DNA from: Pseudomonas sp. MM223
GTDB taxonomy: Bacteria; Pseudomonadota; Gammaproteobacteria; Pseudomonadales; Pseudomonadaceae
Direction of reading: 5' to 3'
Assembly (NCBI GenBank): GCA_947090765.1
Contig: OX352322.1
Span: 887,501 to 951,500, forward strand
DNA: 64,000 nucleotides
A program made the translations under genes and the position numbers. This document shows, piece by piece, positions 33,323 through 42,634 of this stretch. Position 1 is the stretch's first letter. Every line of letters begins with the position of its first letter. Under the pieces are notes generated by a model, which saw only the letters and a list, made by a program, of their open reading frames with translations, made no database searches and had not been told where the DNA came from.

Positions 33323-34672
33323 ATGTCTACCATGATCGAATCTGTCGACAATTTCCTTGCACGCCTCCAACAGCGTGACCCTGGCCAACCCGAATTCCAC
33401 CAGGCGGTGGAAGAGGTGTTGCGCACCCTGTGGCCATTCCTTGAAGCCAACCCACACTACCTGCAATCGGGCATTCTCGAGCGTATGGTCGAGCCTGAGC
33501 GCGCTGTGCTGTTCCGCGTCTCCTGGGTCGATGACCAAGGCAAGGTGCAGGTAAACCGCGGCTACCGCATCCAGATGAGCAGCGCCATCGGCCCGTACAA
33601 GGGCGGCCTGCGCTTCCACCCGTCGGTAAACCTCAGCGTGCTCAAGTTCCTGGCTTTCGAGCAGGTGTTCAAGAACTCCCTGACCTCGCTGCCCATGGGC
33701 GGCGGCAAGGGCGGCTCGGACTTCGACCCGAAGGGCAAGAGCGACGCTGAAGTGATGCGCTTCTGCCAGGCGTTCATGAGCGAGCTGTACCGCCACATTG
33801 GCGCTGACTGCGACGTGCCGGCCGGTGACATCGGTGTGGGTGCCCGCGAAATCGGCTTCATGTTTGGCCAGTACAAGCGCCTGGCCAACCAGTTCACATC
33901 GGTGCTGACCGGTAAGGGCATGACTTACGGCGGCAGCCTGATTCGCCCGGAAGCCACCGGTTTCGGCTGCGTGTACTTCGCCGAAGAAATGCTCAAGCGC
34001 CAGGACAAGCGTATCGACGGCCGCCGCGTGGCGGTTTCCGGTTCGGGCAACGTGGCCCAGTATGCGGCGCGCAAAGTGATGGACTTGGGCGGCAAGGTGA
34101 TCTCGCTGTCCGATTCCGAAGGCACCCTGTACGCCGAAGCCGGCCTGACCGATGCCCAGTGGGACGCATTGATGGAGCTGAAGAACGTCAAGCGTGGCCG
34201 CCTCAGCGAGCTGGCCGGGCAGTACGGCCTTGAGTTCCGCAAGGGCCAGACCCCGTGGAGCCTGCCGTGCGACATTGCCCTGCCGTGCGCCACGCAGAAC
34301 GAGCTGGGCGCCGAAGACGCCCGTACCCTGCTGCGCAATGGCTGCATCTGCGTGGCCGAAGGCGCCAACATGCCGACCACCCTTGAGGCTGTGGATATCT
34401 TCCTGGACGCCGGCATTCTGTATGCCCCGGGCAAAGCCTCCAACGCCGGTGGCGTGGCCGTGTCGGGCCTTGAAATGTCGCAGAACGCCATGCGCCTGCT
34501 GTGGACTGCCGGTGAAGTGGACAGCAAGCTGCACAACATCATGCAGTCGATTCACCATGCGTGCGTGCACTACGGTGAAGAGGCCGATGGCCGTATCAAC
34601 TACGTCAAAGGTGCAAACATCGCAGGCTTTGTGAAAGTGGCTGATGCGATGCTGGCTCAGGGCGTGGTCTGA
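33323..34672 (+). CDS. gdhA: NADP-specific glutamate dehydrogenase
   Basis: The 449-residue protein matches hexameric GDH in length. It shows the substrate-binding core YKGGLRFHPSVNLSVLKFLA, LPMGGGKGGSDFDPKGKS with the catalytic Lys, DVPAGDIGVGAREIGFMFGQ, and the NADP fold SGSGNVAQYAARKV followed by SDSEG, where Ser fits NADP specificity. It makes glutamate from ammonia and 2-oxoglutarate. ATG at 33323 is chosen; the ATG three codons later is possible. The 210-base upstream gap has an AT-rich stretch (33196-33240) that may hold the promoter. Confidence 0.95.
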   Translation: MSTMIESVDNFLARLQQRDPGQPEFHQAVEEVLRTLWPFLEANPHYLQSGILERMVEPERAVLFRVSWVDDQGKVQVNRGYRIQMSSAIGPYKGGLRFHPSVNLSVLKFLAFEQVFKNSLTSLPMGGGKGGSDFDPKGKSDAEVMRFCQAFMSELYRHIGADCDVPAGDIGVGAREIGFMFGQYKRLANQFTSVLTGKGMTYGGSLIRPEATGFGCVYFAEEMLKRQDKRIDGRRVAVSGSGNVAQYAARKVMDLGGKVISLSDSEGTLYAEAGLTDAQWDALMELKNVKRGRLSELAGQYGLEFRKGQTPWSLPCDIALPCATQNELGAEDARTLLRNGCICVAEGANMPTTLEAVDIFLDAGILYAPGKASNAGGVAVSGLEMSQNAMRLLWTAGEVDSKLHNIMQSIHHACVHYGEEADGRINYVKGANIAGFVKVADAMLAQGVV

Positions 34673-34682
34673 TTCGAGATCG

Positions 34683-34806
34683 CTGGGGCCGCTTTGCGGC
34701 CCATTCGCGGCACAAGGCCGCTCCTACAGGGGACCGCGACAACCGAGTGATCGCGCATTCCTGTAGGAGCGGCCTTGTGCCGCGAATGGGCTGCAAAGCA
34801 GCCCCC
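34683..34806. repeat. Inverted REP-like pair between convergent genes
   Basis: CTTTGCGGCCCATTCGCGGC with CCGCTCCTACAG on the left is mirrored by CTGTAGGAGCGGCC and GCGAATGGGCTGCAAAG on the right. It separates gdhA from the convergent GreA/GreB-like gene and likely serves as a two-way terminator. Confidence 0.88.
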
Positions 34807-34813
34807 AGGGCCC

Positions 34814-35311
34814 TCAATCTTCTCCCTCGATCTCGACCACTTCAATCACCTGATCCCCCACCGGCCGCCGCCAAACTACTTCATCCCCAGGCCCAGCGCC
34901 CAGCAATGCCCGCCCCAGCGGCGAACCCCAGTTGATCAACCCCCGCCCAGCATCCGCTTCATCCTCACCCACCAGTTGCACCACCTGCTCCTGGTCCTGC
35001 ACATCGACAAACCGCACCCGGCTACCAACCTGCACCTTGCTGCGTGAAGTGGCTGCCGGCACCACCTGGGCACTCTGCACCCGCGCATTGAAGTAGCGCA
35101 GGTCCCGCTCGGTATCGGCCAGCCGCTGTTTGTCGCCGCGCTCGCCTTGCGCCTGCAGTTGGCTGCGCAGGGCATTCAGTTCTGCCACGCGGGCTTGTAG
35201 CTGGCGCAAGCCGCTGGCGGTGACGTAGTTGGGTTGTTCGCTGACGCGTCGCTCTACCGGTTGGTCGGCCTGGGCGGCGGCCTGGTCTTCGTTGACGAAT
35301 GCTCGGCTCAT
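34814..35311 (-). CDS. GreA/GreB-family elongation factor
   Basis: ATG at 35311 has AAGGAGG at ideal distance, so the 10 upstream codons are not used. The 165-residue protein has an N-terminal coiled coil (YVTASGLRQLQARVAELNAL ... RDLRYFNARVQSAQV) and the C-terminal FKBP-like Gre domain (VQVGSRVRFVDVQDQEQVVQ, LINWGSPLGRALLGAGPGDE, VIEVVEIEGED). It should bind the secondary channel of RNA polymerase and rescue or modulate stalled complexes; the acidic tip residues are less typical than in GreB, so a paralogue role is possible. Confidence 0.85.
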   Translation of the reverse strand: MSRAFVNEDQAAAQADQPVERRVSEQPNYVTASGLRQLQARVAELNALRSQLQAQGERGDKQRLADTERDLRYFNARVQSAQVVPAATSRSKVQVGSRVRFVDVQDQEQVVQLVGEDEADAGRGLINWGSPLGRALLGAGPGDEVVWRRPVGDQVIEVVEIEGED

Positions 35312-35378
35312 GCAGGGCCTCCTTGTGCAGGAGACCATCATGGCAGGCCGCCGGTTTCAAGGGATGTCCGTTTGCGAC

Positions 35379-35735
35379 TCAGTTGTGGCGATAAGCCTTG
35401 GCGGCGCCACGGTCCTTTTCCTGCTCCCACTCGCGGTCGCGCTGGTCCCAGAAGCGCTCGTGGTACTCGCGCTGTTCTTCACTGTTCTGCATGGCATGGC
35501 ACTGGCGGAAACCGTCGTCCCAGCCGGTTTCGTACTGGCGCTCGTGCAGGTAGCGCGGTACGTTTTTGCTGAAGCCGCCCACCATCAGCCCGGCCGCCTG
35601 GCGGCCGCTGCTGCAGCCGTCCTGGAAGCCATCGGCATAGGCGGGGGGATAACCACGGTTGACCATCTGCTCGTGGGTGGTTTCGCAACCTGATAGCAAC
35701 AACACCATGCACACGCCGAACCAGTACCGCGACAT
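35379..35735 (-). CDS. Putative lipoprotein, 118 aa
   Basis: The start ATG at 35735 follows GGAGGG by about 10 bases. The signal MSRYWFGVCMVLLLSGC has a lipobox LLSGC with Cys at residue 17. The mature part is polar: NRGYPPAYADGFQDGCSSGR and then GWDDGFRQCHAMQNSEEQ, with a charged C-terminal helix rich in Glu/Arg. The GY-x-DGF...DG pattern resembles a repeat in small Pseudomonas lipoproteins; function unknown. It is a single gene. Confidence 0.75.
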   Translation of the reverse strand: MSRYWFGVCMVLLLSGCETTHEQMVNRGYPPAYADGFQDGCSSGRQAAGLMVGGFSKNVPRYLHERQYETGWDDGFRQCHAMQNSEEQREYHERFWDQRDREWEQEKDRGAAKAYRHN

Positions 35736-35826
35736 AACCACCCAGCCCTCCAGTTGATAGTGGGAAGTCTAGGTGGCGATTTGTCGGGGAGGTGTCAAAA
35801 CAGTGTCAAAGAGTCGATTGGATCAC

Positions 35827-37680
35827 TCAGTAGTGGTACCACTTCAATTCGAGCATCACCTCGTTCTGCGCGGTAGCCAGGTGGCTGAACTCGCGCGAAG
35901 CGCTTAACCGCAGCCCCAGGTTCTGGCTGATCTCCCATTGCTGGTTAAGGCTTACACTGCGCCGCACTTCGCCATTGGTGAAGTAGTCACCTTTGGCCTC
36001 CAGCGTCATGTTGCCCAGGCCGTTGCGCCACAGCAGGCCGCCATTGAACCCCGCCGCCGGGGCGATGAACTGGGCGAAATCGTTGTGATGCTCTACCCGC
36101 ACCGTCCCCAGGGCAAAGCCCAGCAAACTGTCGGCCAGTTGCCAGGTGCCACCGGCACCGCCGTTCACGTGGCTGACCAGCACCTCGTCATCATGCTTGC
36201 CTGGCACACGCTCCAGCCCGCCAGCCACTTGCCACGACCAGGGTTTTAGCAACTCGTTACGGGGTGTCAGCGAGCGGATGGTGGCCAGGTCCAGGCGCTG
36301 CACCTGCCAGTCGTTGCCTTCGTACTGGCGCACCTTCAGTTGCAGGATCTCGATTTGTGCACCCAGCGGGAAGCCGTAGGCATTGTCGTTCAGGTCGTGG
36401 TAAGCCATGCGCAGGCCGTACTCGGCGTACGCGCGGTCTTCACGGGTGCCCACGCCCAACTGCCAGGTGCGTGAGTCATGGCCGTCCTCCGGTAGGCCGG
36501 GGCGCTCGATCTGCAAGGGCGGCGGTGGGTTGCTGTTGATCGCCCGTAGCAACTCGAAGCTGCGCTTCGCCTGCCCTGGGTCGCGTTCCTGGCCATTGGC
36601 CCGGTAACGCTCCAGGCGATAGGCGGCGTCTTGCACCAACGCCTGGCGTTCGCGGGGCAGGGCCTTGAATTCGGGGGCCTGCAACTGTGCGGTGTCGGCA
36701 CTCATGGCCAGCACCTGACGCTTTTCGTCGTGCTCCAGCGGCTCTGCCCGGGCCAGCAGTTCACGTTCGCGGGATGGGCGGTACGTTTCACTGGCGACCA
36801 AGCCGGACTGTTTAACGGCCTTCACCGTGTCGGTCGGGATGGCGGTCAGCGGAAACTGCGAGGTCAGGTCCAGGCTTGGCCGGGCCACTTGCAGCAGCTC
36901 CAGCAGGCGATAGGAGCAGTTTTCGTCGAAGAAGAAGTAGTCGAACTGGATCTGCTTCAACTCCCACACATGCTCGACCATGCGCCCGGTTTCTTCGGGG
37001 GTGAGGTCCAGCTGGTATTCCCACAGGTCGCGGTTTTCCAGGCTGCGGTATTCGGACAGTTTTTCCTGGTAGGGCATCAGCGCGAACAGCCCTGGGTAGC
37101 CGCCCATCAGGCCCTTCCAGGCGTACAGGATGCTGTTGTCGCTGCCTTCGATGTAGGCGCCGAAGTTGATTGCGTAGCTCAGCAGCGTGGTGTCGTCGTT
37201 GCGGGTGCTGGACTGGTCGATGCGCAGCAAGGTGTGGCCGAACATCGACGATGGGCTGTTCAGGTAAGCCGCCGGGAAGATCAACGCGGCGCTGTGCGGG
37301 TCGATCGACTTGTACCAGGTCTTGAACTCTTGGCAGTCCGGTTGCGGCAAGCCTTGCAGGTCGAGCTGTTCGCGTAGCCAGCGGGTGCGTGCGGGGAACA
37401 CGCATTGGGCGTGCTTGTCGCCGAGGCTGGCCGGGGCATACAGCGCTTCGACCGTGGCTTGCAGCTCTTGGTCGGGGTGGTGCGCACCGTCCTTGGCAAG
37501 GAAGAACGCGTCATCGTCCACATAGCTGCGCCAGCCACCTAGCTTGGCGGTTTCGTAGTGACCAATGGCGAGCCAGTAAGGGGTGTTGGCCAGTTGCTGG
37601 AGACGGCCTTGGTCCAGCATGGGCGCGGCATGAACAGGGGCGCAGGCACACAGCGCCAGGGAAGCGAGGCGTTTGAGCAT
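35827..37680 (-). CDS. Lnb N-terminal periplasmic domain protein (DUF4105)
   Basis: The start at ATG 37680 (MLKRLASLALCACAPVHA) gives a signal peptide; a TTG at 37689 is an alternative. The 617-residue protein has the DUF4105 / Lnb_N domain with YWLAIGHYETAKLGGWRSYV, LIFPAAYLNSPSSMFGHTLL and FFFDENCSYRLLELLQ, containing the Ser, His and Cys expected for a papain-like or lacto-N-biosidase-related fold. The C-terminal 200 residues look beta-rich and end KWYHY, like an outer-membrane barrel. It lies 73 bases after a DUF3015 gene and is probably co-transcribed. Confidence 0.8.
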   Translation of the reverse strand: MLKRLASLALCACAPVHAAPMLDQGRLQQLANTPYWLAIGHYETAKLGGWRSYVDDDAFFLAKDGAHHPDQELQATVEALYAPASLGDKHAQCVFPARTRWLREQLDLQGLPQPDCQEFKTWYKSIDPHSAALIFPAAYLNSPSSMFGHTLLRIDQSSTRNDDTTLLSYAINFGAYIEGSDNSILYAWKGLMGGYPGLFALMPYQEKLSEYRSLENRDLWEYQLDLTPEETGRMVEHVWELKQIQFDYFFFDENCSYRLLELLQVARPSLDLTSQFPLTAIPTDTVKAVKQSGLVASETYRPSRERELLARAEPLEHDEKRQVLAMSADTAQLQAPEFKALPRERQALVQDAAYRLERYRANGQERDPGQAKRSFELLRAINSNPPPPLQIERPGLPEDGHDSRTWQLGVGTREDRAYAEYGLRMAYHDLNDNAYGFPLGAQIEILQLKVRQYEGNDWQVQRLDLATIRSLTPRNELLKPWSWQVAGGLERVPGKHDDEVLVSHVNGGAGGTWQLADSLLGFALGTVRVEHHNDFAQFIAPAAGFNGGLLWRNGLGNMTLEAKGDYFTNGEVRRSVSLNQQWEISQNLGLRLSASREFSHLATAQNEVMLELKWYHY

Positions 37681-37717
37681 ATCGGGCAACTACTTCTTAA
37701 CGATGCCGAAAAAGGCG

Positions 37718-37745
37718 AAACCCGCCCCGGGGGAGGGGCGGGAGC
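37718..37745 (-). terminator. GC-rich hairpin between the DUF3015 and Lnb genes
   Basis: CCCGCCCC and GGGGCGGG pair with a short loop and are flanked by an A-rich stretch that reads as a short T-run on the minus strand. It may end part of the transcripts between the two genes. Confidence 0.45.
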
Positions 37746-37753
37746 AGCAGCGC

Positions 37754-38242
37754 TTAGGCCTCGGTAGCGTATTTGGCCAGGCGTGGGTCGTTCTTCAGAA
37801 CGGCCAGGGTATTGCTGTGGACGGTTTCAGCAGTGACGTCGGCGCTGGTGAAGATCTGGTTGAAGTGCTGGTGTGCGACCGACTCGAAGTAGCCACGGTC
37901 TTCCGGGGCCACACCGAGGACCACGGCATAGGTGGTCAGTGCTTCACCCTGGCCCATGGCCATGTCTTCGGAAAGCTCGTTCATCATGCCGTTCATGGCA
38001 AACCAGGACTTGCCGCCGTAGGTCAGCGAAGCCTTGGTGGAGCAGCCGTTGGTGCCGGAGGTCATGCCGAAGGTGGCGTTGCCGGACGTGCCGTTGGTGG
38101 TAGAAGCCAGGAAGTGTGCTGGAGTGCCGCGCTGGCCTTCGAACAGCATGTTGCCCCAGCCGCAGTTCGGGCCGCCAGGCGCTTCGGCCATGGCGTTCAG
38201 CGAGACCACGGTGAACAGAGTACCCAGAAGAATCCGTTTCAT
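37754..38242 (-). CDS. DUF3015 family exported protein
   Basis: ATG at 38242 starts a clean signal peptide (MKRILLGTLFTVVSLNAMAE); the longer frame from 38269 is not needed. The 162-residue protein has the family features GGPNCGWGNMLFEGQRGTP, a Ser/Thr-Gly-rich STTNGTSGNATFGMTSGT segment, and VLGVAPEDRGYFESVAHQHF. Two Cys may form a disulphide. DUF3015 proteins are of unknown function and often sit upstream of an Lnb/DUF4105 gene, as here, so a joint periplasmic or outer-membrane role is likely. Confidence 0.82.
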   Translation of the reverse strand: MKRILLGTLFTVVSLNAMAEAPGGPNCGWGNMLFEGQRGTPAHFLASTTNGTSGNATFGMTSGTNGCSTKASLTYGGKSWFAMNGMMNELSEDMAMGQGEALTTYAVVLGVAPEDRGYFESVAHQHFNQIFTSADVTAETVHSNTLAVLKNDPRLAKYATEA

Positions 38243-38493
38243 AGCATTTGTTCTCTTTGTCTTAACCAAGGGTCAGGGTTTCTGGCAACTCGGTTGCCAG
38301 GTCGGGAAAGCATTTCACCCACCCGCGCAGCTTGGAGTTTAGGCACGATCTAAAGGTTGCGTTGTTGATTGCGAAAAATTTGCTGTTACATGACCTGCAC
38401 TGGCTGCGACATAAAGTCCCCCAGAGCCTTGCAAGGCGCGCGCGGGCAGCGCCAGAATGCTGTTCATCTGCCCCGCCGAAGTAAGGAAACCCA

Positions 38494-40932
38494 ATGCCCG
38501 ATCCTGTCGCTGCGCGCCTGCGTCTTGCGCCTGAAGCCCTGACCCGGCGTTTCTCCCCCGAGCAGTTTGCCTTTACCAATACCGACGATCTGGAGCCGTT
38601 TCGCGGAGTCCTGGGCCAAGAACGTGCTGTCGAAGCCCTGCAGTTCGGCGTGGCCATGCCCCGCCCCGGTTACAACGTATACGTGATGGGCGAGCCCGGC
38701 ACAGGGCGCTTCTCGTTCGTCAAGCGCTACCTCAAGGCCGAGGGCAAGCGCCAGCAAACCCCGGCCGACTGGGTTTACGTCAACCACTTCGATGACACGC
38801 GCGAGCCCCGCGCCCTGGAATTGCCGTCGGGTAGTGCAGGGGCGTTCATCGCCGACATGGGCGGGCTGATCGACAACCTGTTGGCCACCTTCCCGGCTGT
38901 GTTCGAGCACCCGTCGTACCAGCAGAAGAAAGGCGCCATCGACCGCGCCTTCAACCAGCGCTACGACCGCGCCCTGGATGTGATCGAGCGGGCTTCGCTG
39001 GAAAAGGACGTGGCGCTGTACCGCGATGCCAGCAACGTTGCCTTCACGCCGATGGCGGACGGCAAGGCACTGGACGAAGCCGAATTCGCCCAGTTGCCGG
39101 AAGCGGTGCGCGAGCAGTTCCACGAAGACATTGCCTTGCTCGAGGAGCAGCTGAACGAAGAGCTGGCCAGCCTGCCGCAATGGAAGCGTGAGTCGAACAA
39201 CCAGCTGCGCCAGCTCAACGAAGAAACCATCACCCTGGCCTTGCAGCCGTTGCTGGCGCCGTTGTCGGAAAAGTACGCCGAAAACGCAGCGGTGTGCGCC
39301 TACCTGCAATCGATGCAGTTGAACCTGCTGCGCACCGTGGTCGAGCAACTGGTCGACGACAGCAAGACGGACGCCGCCGCCCGCAAGCTGCTTGAAGAGC
39401 AGTACGCCCCAAGCCTGGTGGTCGGCCACCATGCCGCCGGTGGCGCGCCGGTCGTGTTCGAGCCGCACCCCACTTACGACAACCTGTTCGGCCGTATCGA
39501 ATACAGCACCGACCAAGGTGCGCTGTACACCTCGTATCGCCAGCTGCGCCCGGGCGCGTTGCACCGCGCCAACGGCGGCTTCCTGATTCTTGAAGCCGAG
39601 AAAATGCTGGGCGAACCGTTTGTGTGGGATGCGCTCAAGCGTTCGTTGCAGTCGCGCAAGTTGAAGATGGAGTCACCGATCGGAGAGCTGGGCCGTGTGG
39701 CCAGCGTCAGCCTTCAACCGCAGATGATTCCGCTGAACGTGAAGCTGGTGATTATCGGCTCGCGCCAGCTGTACTACGCACTGCAGGACCATGACTCGGA
39801 CTTCCAGGAGATGTTCCGGGTGCTGGTGGACTTCGACGAAGACATGCCCATGGTTGACGAAAACCTGGAGCAATTCGCCCAGTTGTTGCGTACCCGTACC
39901 AACGAGGAGGGCATGGCGCCGTTGACCAGTGACGCGGTAGCACGCCTGGCCACCTACAGCGCCCGCCTGGCAGAAAACCAGTCACGCCTGTCGGCGCGTA
40001 TCGGTGACCTGTTCCAGTTGGTCAGCGAAGCCGATTTCATTCGCCAGTTGGCCAGTGACGAAATGACCGATGCCGGGCACATCGAACGCGCACTCAAGGC
40101 CAAGGCCACGCGCACCGGGCGTGTTTCGCAACGGGTGCTGGACGACATGCTGGCCGGCATCATCCTGATCGACACCGAAGGTGCGGCCATCGGCAAGTGC
40201 AACGGCCTGACCGTTCTTGAAGTGGGCGACTCGGCGTTCGGTATGCCGGCGCGAATTTCTGCCACCGTGTACCCGGGCGGCAGCGGCATCGTAGACATCG
40301 AGCGCGAGGTAAACCTTGGCCAGCCGATCCACTCCAAGGGCGTGATGATCCTCACCGGGTACCTGGGCAGCCGCTATGCCCAGGAGTTCCCGCTGGCAAT
40401 TTCCGCGAGCATCGCCCTGGAGCAGTCCTACGGTTATGTGGACGGTGACAGCGCCTCGCTGGGCGAGGCGTGCACACTGATCTCGGCCTTGTCGCGCACG
40501 CCGCTCAAGCAGTGCTTCGCCATCACAGGTTCCATCAACCAGTTTGGTGAAGTGCAGGCGGTGGGTGGGGTCAACGAGAAGATCGAGGGCTTCTTCCGCC
40601 TGTGCGAAGCACGTGGCCTGACCGGCGAGCAGGGGGTGATCATCCCGCGTGCCAACGTCGCCACCCTGATGCTTGACGAGCGCGTGCTGCAGGCCGTGGA
40701 GAACGGCATGTTCCACGTCTACGCGGTCAGCCAGGCTGACGAGGCGCTGAGCTTGCTGGTGGGCGAGGAGGCCGGGGTGCTTGATGACCAGGGCGTGTTT
40801 ACCGAGGGCAGCGTCAATGCCCGGGTGGTGGAACGCCTGCGGGAAATCGCCGAAATGATCAGCGAAGAAGACATCGAGAAGGCAGAAAAGGAACGCCTGG
40901 AAGAGGTAATTGCTCAAGCCAAACCGGCTTGA
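38494..40932 (+). CDS. Lon-like ATP-dependent protease (AsrA/LonB type)
   Basis: The 812-residue protein starts at ATG 38494 behind AAGTAAGGAA. It has an AAA-type N-terminal part with the atypical P-loop GEPGTGRFS, a helical insertion at about 150-290, a central AAA segment (ANGGFLILEAEKMLGEPFVW, LNVKLVIIGSRQLYYAL) and the S16 protease domain with the catalytic Ser in DGDSASLGEAC and Lys in VGGVNEKIEGF. It degrades damaged or regulatory proteins in the cytoplasm. PA0779 (AsrA, linked to aminoglycoside-induced stress) is the likely P. aeruginosa counterpart, from memory. Single gene. Confidence 0.88.
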   Translation: MPDPVAARLRLAPEALTRRFSPEQFAFTNTDDLEPFRGVLGQERAVEALQFGVAMPRPGYNVYVMGEPGTGRFSFVKRYLKAEGKRQQTPADWVYVNHFDDTREPRALELPSGSAGAFIADMGGLIDNLLATFPAVFEHPSYQQKKGAIDRAFNQRYDRALDVIERASLEKDVALYRDASNVAFTPMADGKALDEAEFAQLPEAVREQFHEDIALLEEQLNEELASLPQWKRESNNQLRQLNEETITLALQPLLAPLSEKYAENAAVCAYLQSMQLNLLRTVVEQLVDDSKTDAAARKLLEEQYAPSLVVGHHAAGGAPVVFEPHPTYDNLFGRIEYSTDQGALYTSYRQLRPGALHRANGGFLILEAEKMLGEPFVWDALKRSLQSRKLKMESPIGELGRVASVSLQPQMIPLNVKLVIIGSRQLYYALQDHDSDFQEMFRVLVDFDEDMPMVDENLEQFAQLLRTRTNEEGMAPLTSDAVARLATYSARLAENQSRLSARIGDLFQLVSEADFIRQLASDEMTDAGHIERALKAKATRTGRVSQRVLDDMLAGIILIDTEGAAIGKCNGLTVLEVGDSAFGMPARISATVYPGGSGIVDIEREVNLGQPIHSKGVMILTGYLGSRYAQEFPLAISASIALEQSYGYVDGDSASLGEACTLISALSRTPLKQCFAITGSINQFGEVQAVGGVNEKIEGFFRLCEARGLTGEQGVIIPRANVATLMLDERVLQAVENGMFHVYAVSQADEALSLLVGEEAGVLDDQGVFTEGSVNARVVERLREIAEMISEEDIEKAEKERLEEVIAQAKPA

Positions 40933-41093
40933 GTCAATAAGTCGGCGCTGGCGGCGATGTGCTACCGTTCAGCGCCGGTTTTCCATCTTTCTGTACTGTT
41001 CCTCTATGCTGGAACTTAAGGGCAGTATCAGCGTTCAGGATGGAAACAGCCTGTTGTTCAGGCTGAACAAGGCTTATTGGAGGGGACGCGGCC

Positions 41094-41432
41094 ATGCGCA
41101 ACCTCAGCCTCACACGCCAGTGCCTGGGCCTGGTGACCCGCATCGAATGCAGCATCCGCCCGCTGGCCGGGGACAACGGCATGTGGACGTTACTGTTCGC
41201 CGCCGGCATGGCCGGTGAGCAACCCTCCGCGATCAAGGCACAGGGGCCGTTTCATGGGCCGCTGGTGGCCGAATCTGTGCTTAATGCCATTGTCGACAGC
41301 CTGACCTTGCATGGTTATCAGGTGGCCGAAGACCCGCAGATCTGGTGTTTGCATTTGCAGGCACAGTTGCGGCGGATCAATGGCGAGCGGTGCCGGAACC
41401 TGGGGGATTACCAGTTTCATCCCGAGACCTGA
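41094..41432 (+). CDS. Conserved hypothetical protein, 112 aa
   Basis: ATG at 41094 follows GGAGGGGAC, an excellent ribosome site. The product MRNLSLTRQCLGLVTRIECS has two Cys and continues with GDNGMWTLLFAAGMAGEQPS, GPFHGPLVAESVLNAIVDSL, then a basic Cys-containing end (RRINGERCRNL). No signal peptide or membrane segment is seen. I do not recognise the family; the good start signal and core-genome setting argue that it is real. Confidence 0.65.
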   Translation: MRNLSLTRQCLGLVTRIECSIRPLAGDNGMWTLLFAAGMAGEQPSAIKAQGPFHGPLVAESVLNAIVDSLTLHGYQVAEDPQIWCLHLQAQLRRINGERCRNLGDYQFHPET

Positions 41433-41440
41433 TTGATGCA

Positions 41441-41548
41441 GGGGGCCGCTTTGCGGCCCATTCGCAGCACAAGGCTGCTCCTACAGGAAAATCGCGGTCC
41501 TTTGTAGGAGCAGCCTTGTGCTGCGAATGGGCTGCAAAGCAGCCCCCA
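41441..41548. repeat. Inverted REP-like pair
   Basis: GGCCGCTTTGCGGCCCATTC with AAGGCTGCTCCTACAG is mirrored by TTGTAGGAGCAGCCTT and GAATGGGCTGCAAAGCAGCC. Same family as at 34683, with the AGC/GCT variant of the arm preserved on both sides. Confidence 0.88.
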
Positions 41549-41626
41549 TTCACCGGGCTTTTGCTGTAACAGGTGGCTGGCTATACTCGCGGTCGTTTTT
41601 TAGTCACCTGATGAGTCCTGAACTTC

Positions 41627-42115
41627 ATGGAACGTATTCTCGAAAATGCGATGTATGCCTCGCGCTGGCTGCTCGCACCCATCTACTTTGGCCTGTCCCT
41701 CGGCCTGTTGGCCCTGGCGCTGAAATTCTTCCAGGAAGTGGTCCATGTCCTGCCCAACGTCTTCGCCCTGAGCGAAGCCGACCTGATCCTGGTGATCCTG
41801 TCGCTGATCGACATGTCGCTGGTGGGTGGCCTGCTGGTGATGGTGATGATCTCCGGCTACGAGAACTTCGTCTCGCAACTGGACATCGACGAGAGCAAGG
41901 AAAAGCTCAACTGGCTGGGCAAGATGGACTCTTCGTCGCTGAAGATGAAAGTGGCTGCATCGATCGTGGCAATTTCATCCATTCACCTGCTGCGGGTGTT
42001 CATGGATGCGCAGAACATCTCCACCGACTACCTGATGTGGTACGTGATCATCCACATGACTTTTGTGGTTTCGGCGTTCTGCATGGGCTACCTGGACAAG
42101 CTGACCAAGCACTGA
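41627..42115 (+). CDS. yqhA: UPF0114 / TIGR00645 membrane protein YqhA
   Basis: The 162-residue protein starts [20 protein letters not shown] and has about four membrane segments ([70 protein letters not shown]). The run [12 protein letters not shown] is characteristic of the family. Its function is not established; a small channel-like role has been suggested for relatives. It follows a REP pair and is a single gene with a GC-rich hairpin downstream. Confidence 0.9.
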   Translation: MERILENAMYASRWLLAPIYFGLSLGLLALALKFFQEVVHVLPNVFALSEADLILVILSLIDMSLVGGLLVMVMISGYENFVSQLDIDESKEKLNWLGKMDSSSLKMKVAASIVAISSIHLLRVFMDAQNISTDYLMWYVIIHMTFVVSAFCMGYLDKLTKH

Positions 42116-42131
42116 GCCCGGTTGTTGCCCG

Positions 42132-42168
42132 CACCGCCCGCCTGTTGCAAAACGGACGGGCGGTGTCG
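42132..42168 (+). terminator. Hairpin after yqhA
   Basis: CACCGCCCG pairs with CGGGCGGTG (42132-42140 / 42157-42165), followed by TCGTTT. The T-run is weak. Confidence 0.5.
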
Positions 42169-42243
42169 TTTCTGGCTTGTGCTTTAGGCTCGCCTGTACG
42201 AAAAATGAGCACTCATGCGTGGTTCTCATCGCGAGGTGCTTAC

Positions 42244-42549
42244 ATGAACCTGCATCAGCTCAATCTCGAGGCCAGGGCTGGCCATGTCGACGAAGTGAAC
42301 CTGATTGCCATCGAAGGCGGCGATTACCTTATTGAAGCCCGGCTCAAAGGCCGCGCTCACCCGCTGTCTGACACCCGTGGCGAGCGCTTGCGCGTGCACT
42401 CGGTGGAAGATGCCCGCAAGTTGCTGCAAACCATCCCCATGGTCTCGATGAACCTGGTGCACTGGTCGGTGCAGGACGAAATGTGCGGCATGGGTGCGCA
42501 CCCCGAAGAAGACCTCAAGGTGCCGATTTCCCAGCGTTCGGCCTGGTAG
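42244..42549 (+). CDS. Conserved small protein, 101 aa (DUF6482-like)
   Basis: ATG at 42244 follows GCGAGGTGCTTAC, so the longer frame from 41518 is rejected. The product MNLHQLNLEARAGHVDEVNL continues with IEGGDYLIEARLKGRAHPLS, LRVHSVEDARKLLQTIP, NLVHWSVQDEMCGMG and an SAW end. The pattern matches what I recall as the DUF6482 family of small cytoplasmic Pseudomonas proteins, with unknown function. It lies just upstream of the FKBP gene and may be part of a transcript with it. Confidence 0.72.
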   Translation: MNLHQLNLEARAGHVDEVNLIAIEGGDYLIEARLKGRAHPLSDTRGERLRVHSVEDARKLLQTIPMVSMNLVHWSVQDEMCGMGAHPEEDLKVPISQRSAW

Positions 42550-42634
42550 CTGCTCGCAGCTTCCCAGTGTGCTAGGCTGCTCGCCCTTTTCATCAAGGGC
42601 GCGGCTGCACTGCGCCCTGCAGTGGAGCACGACA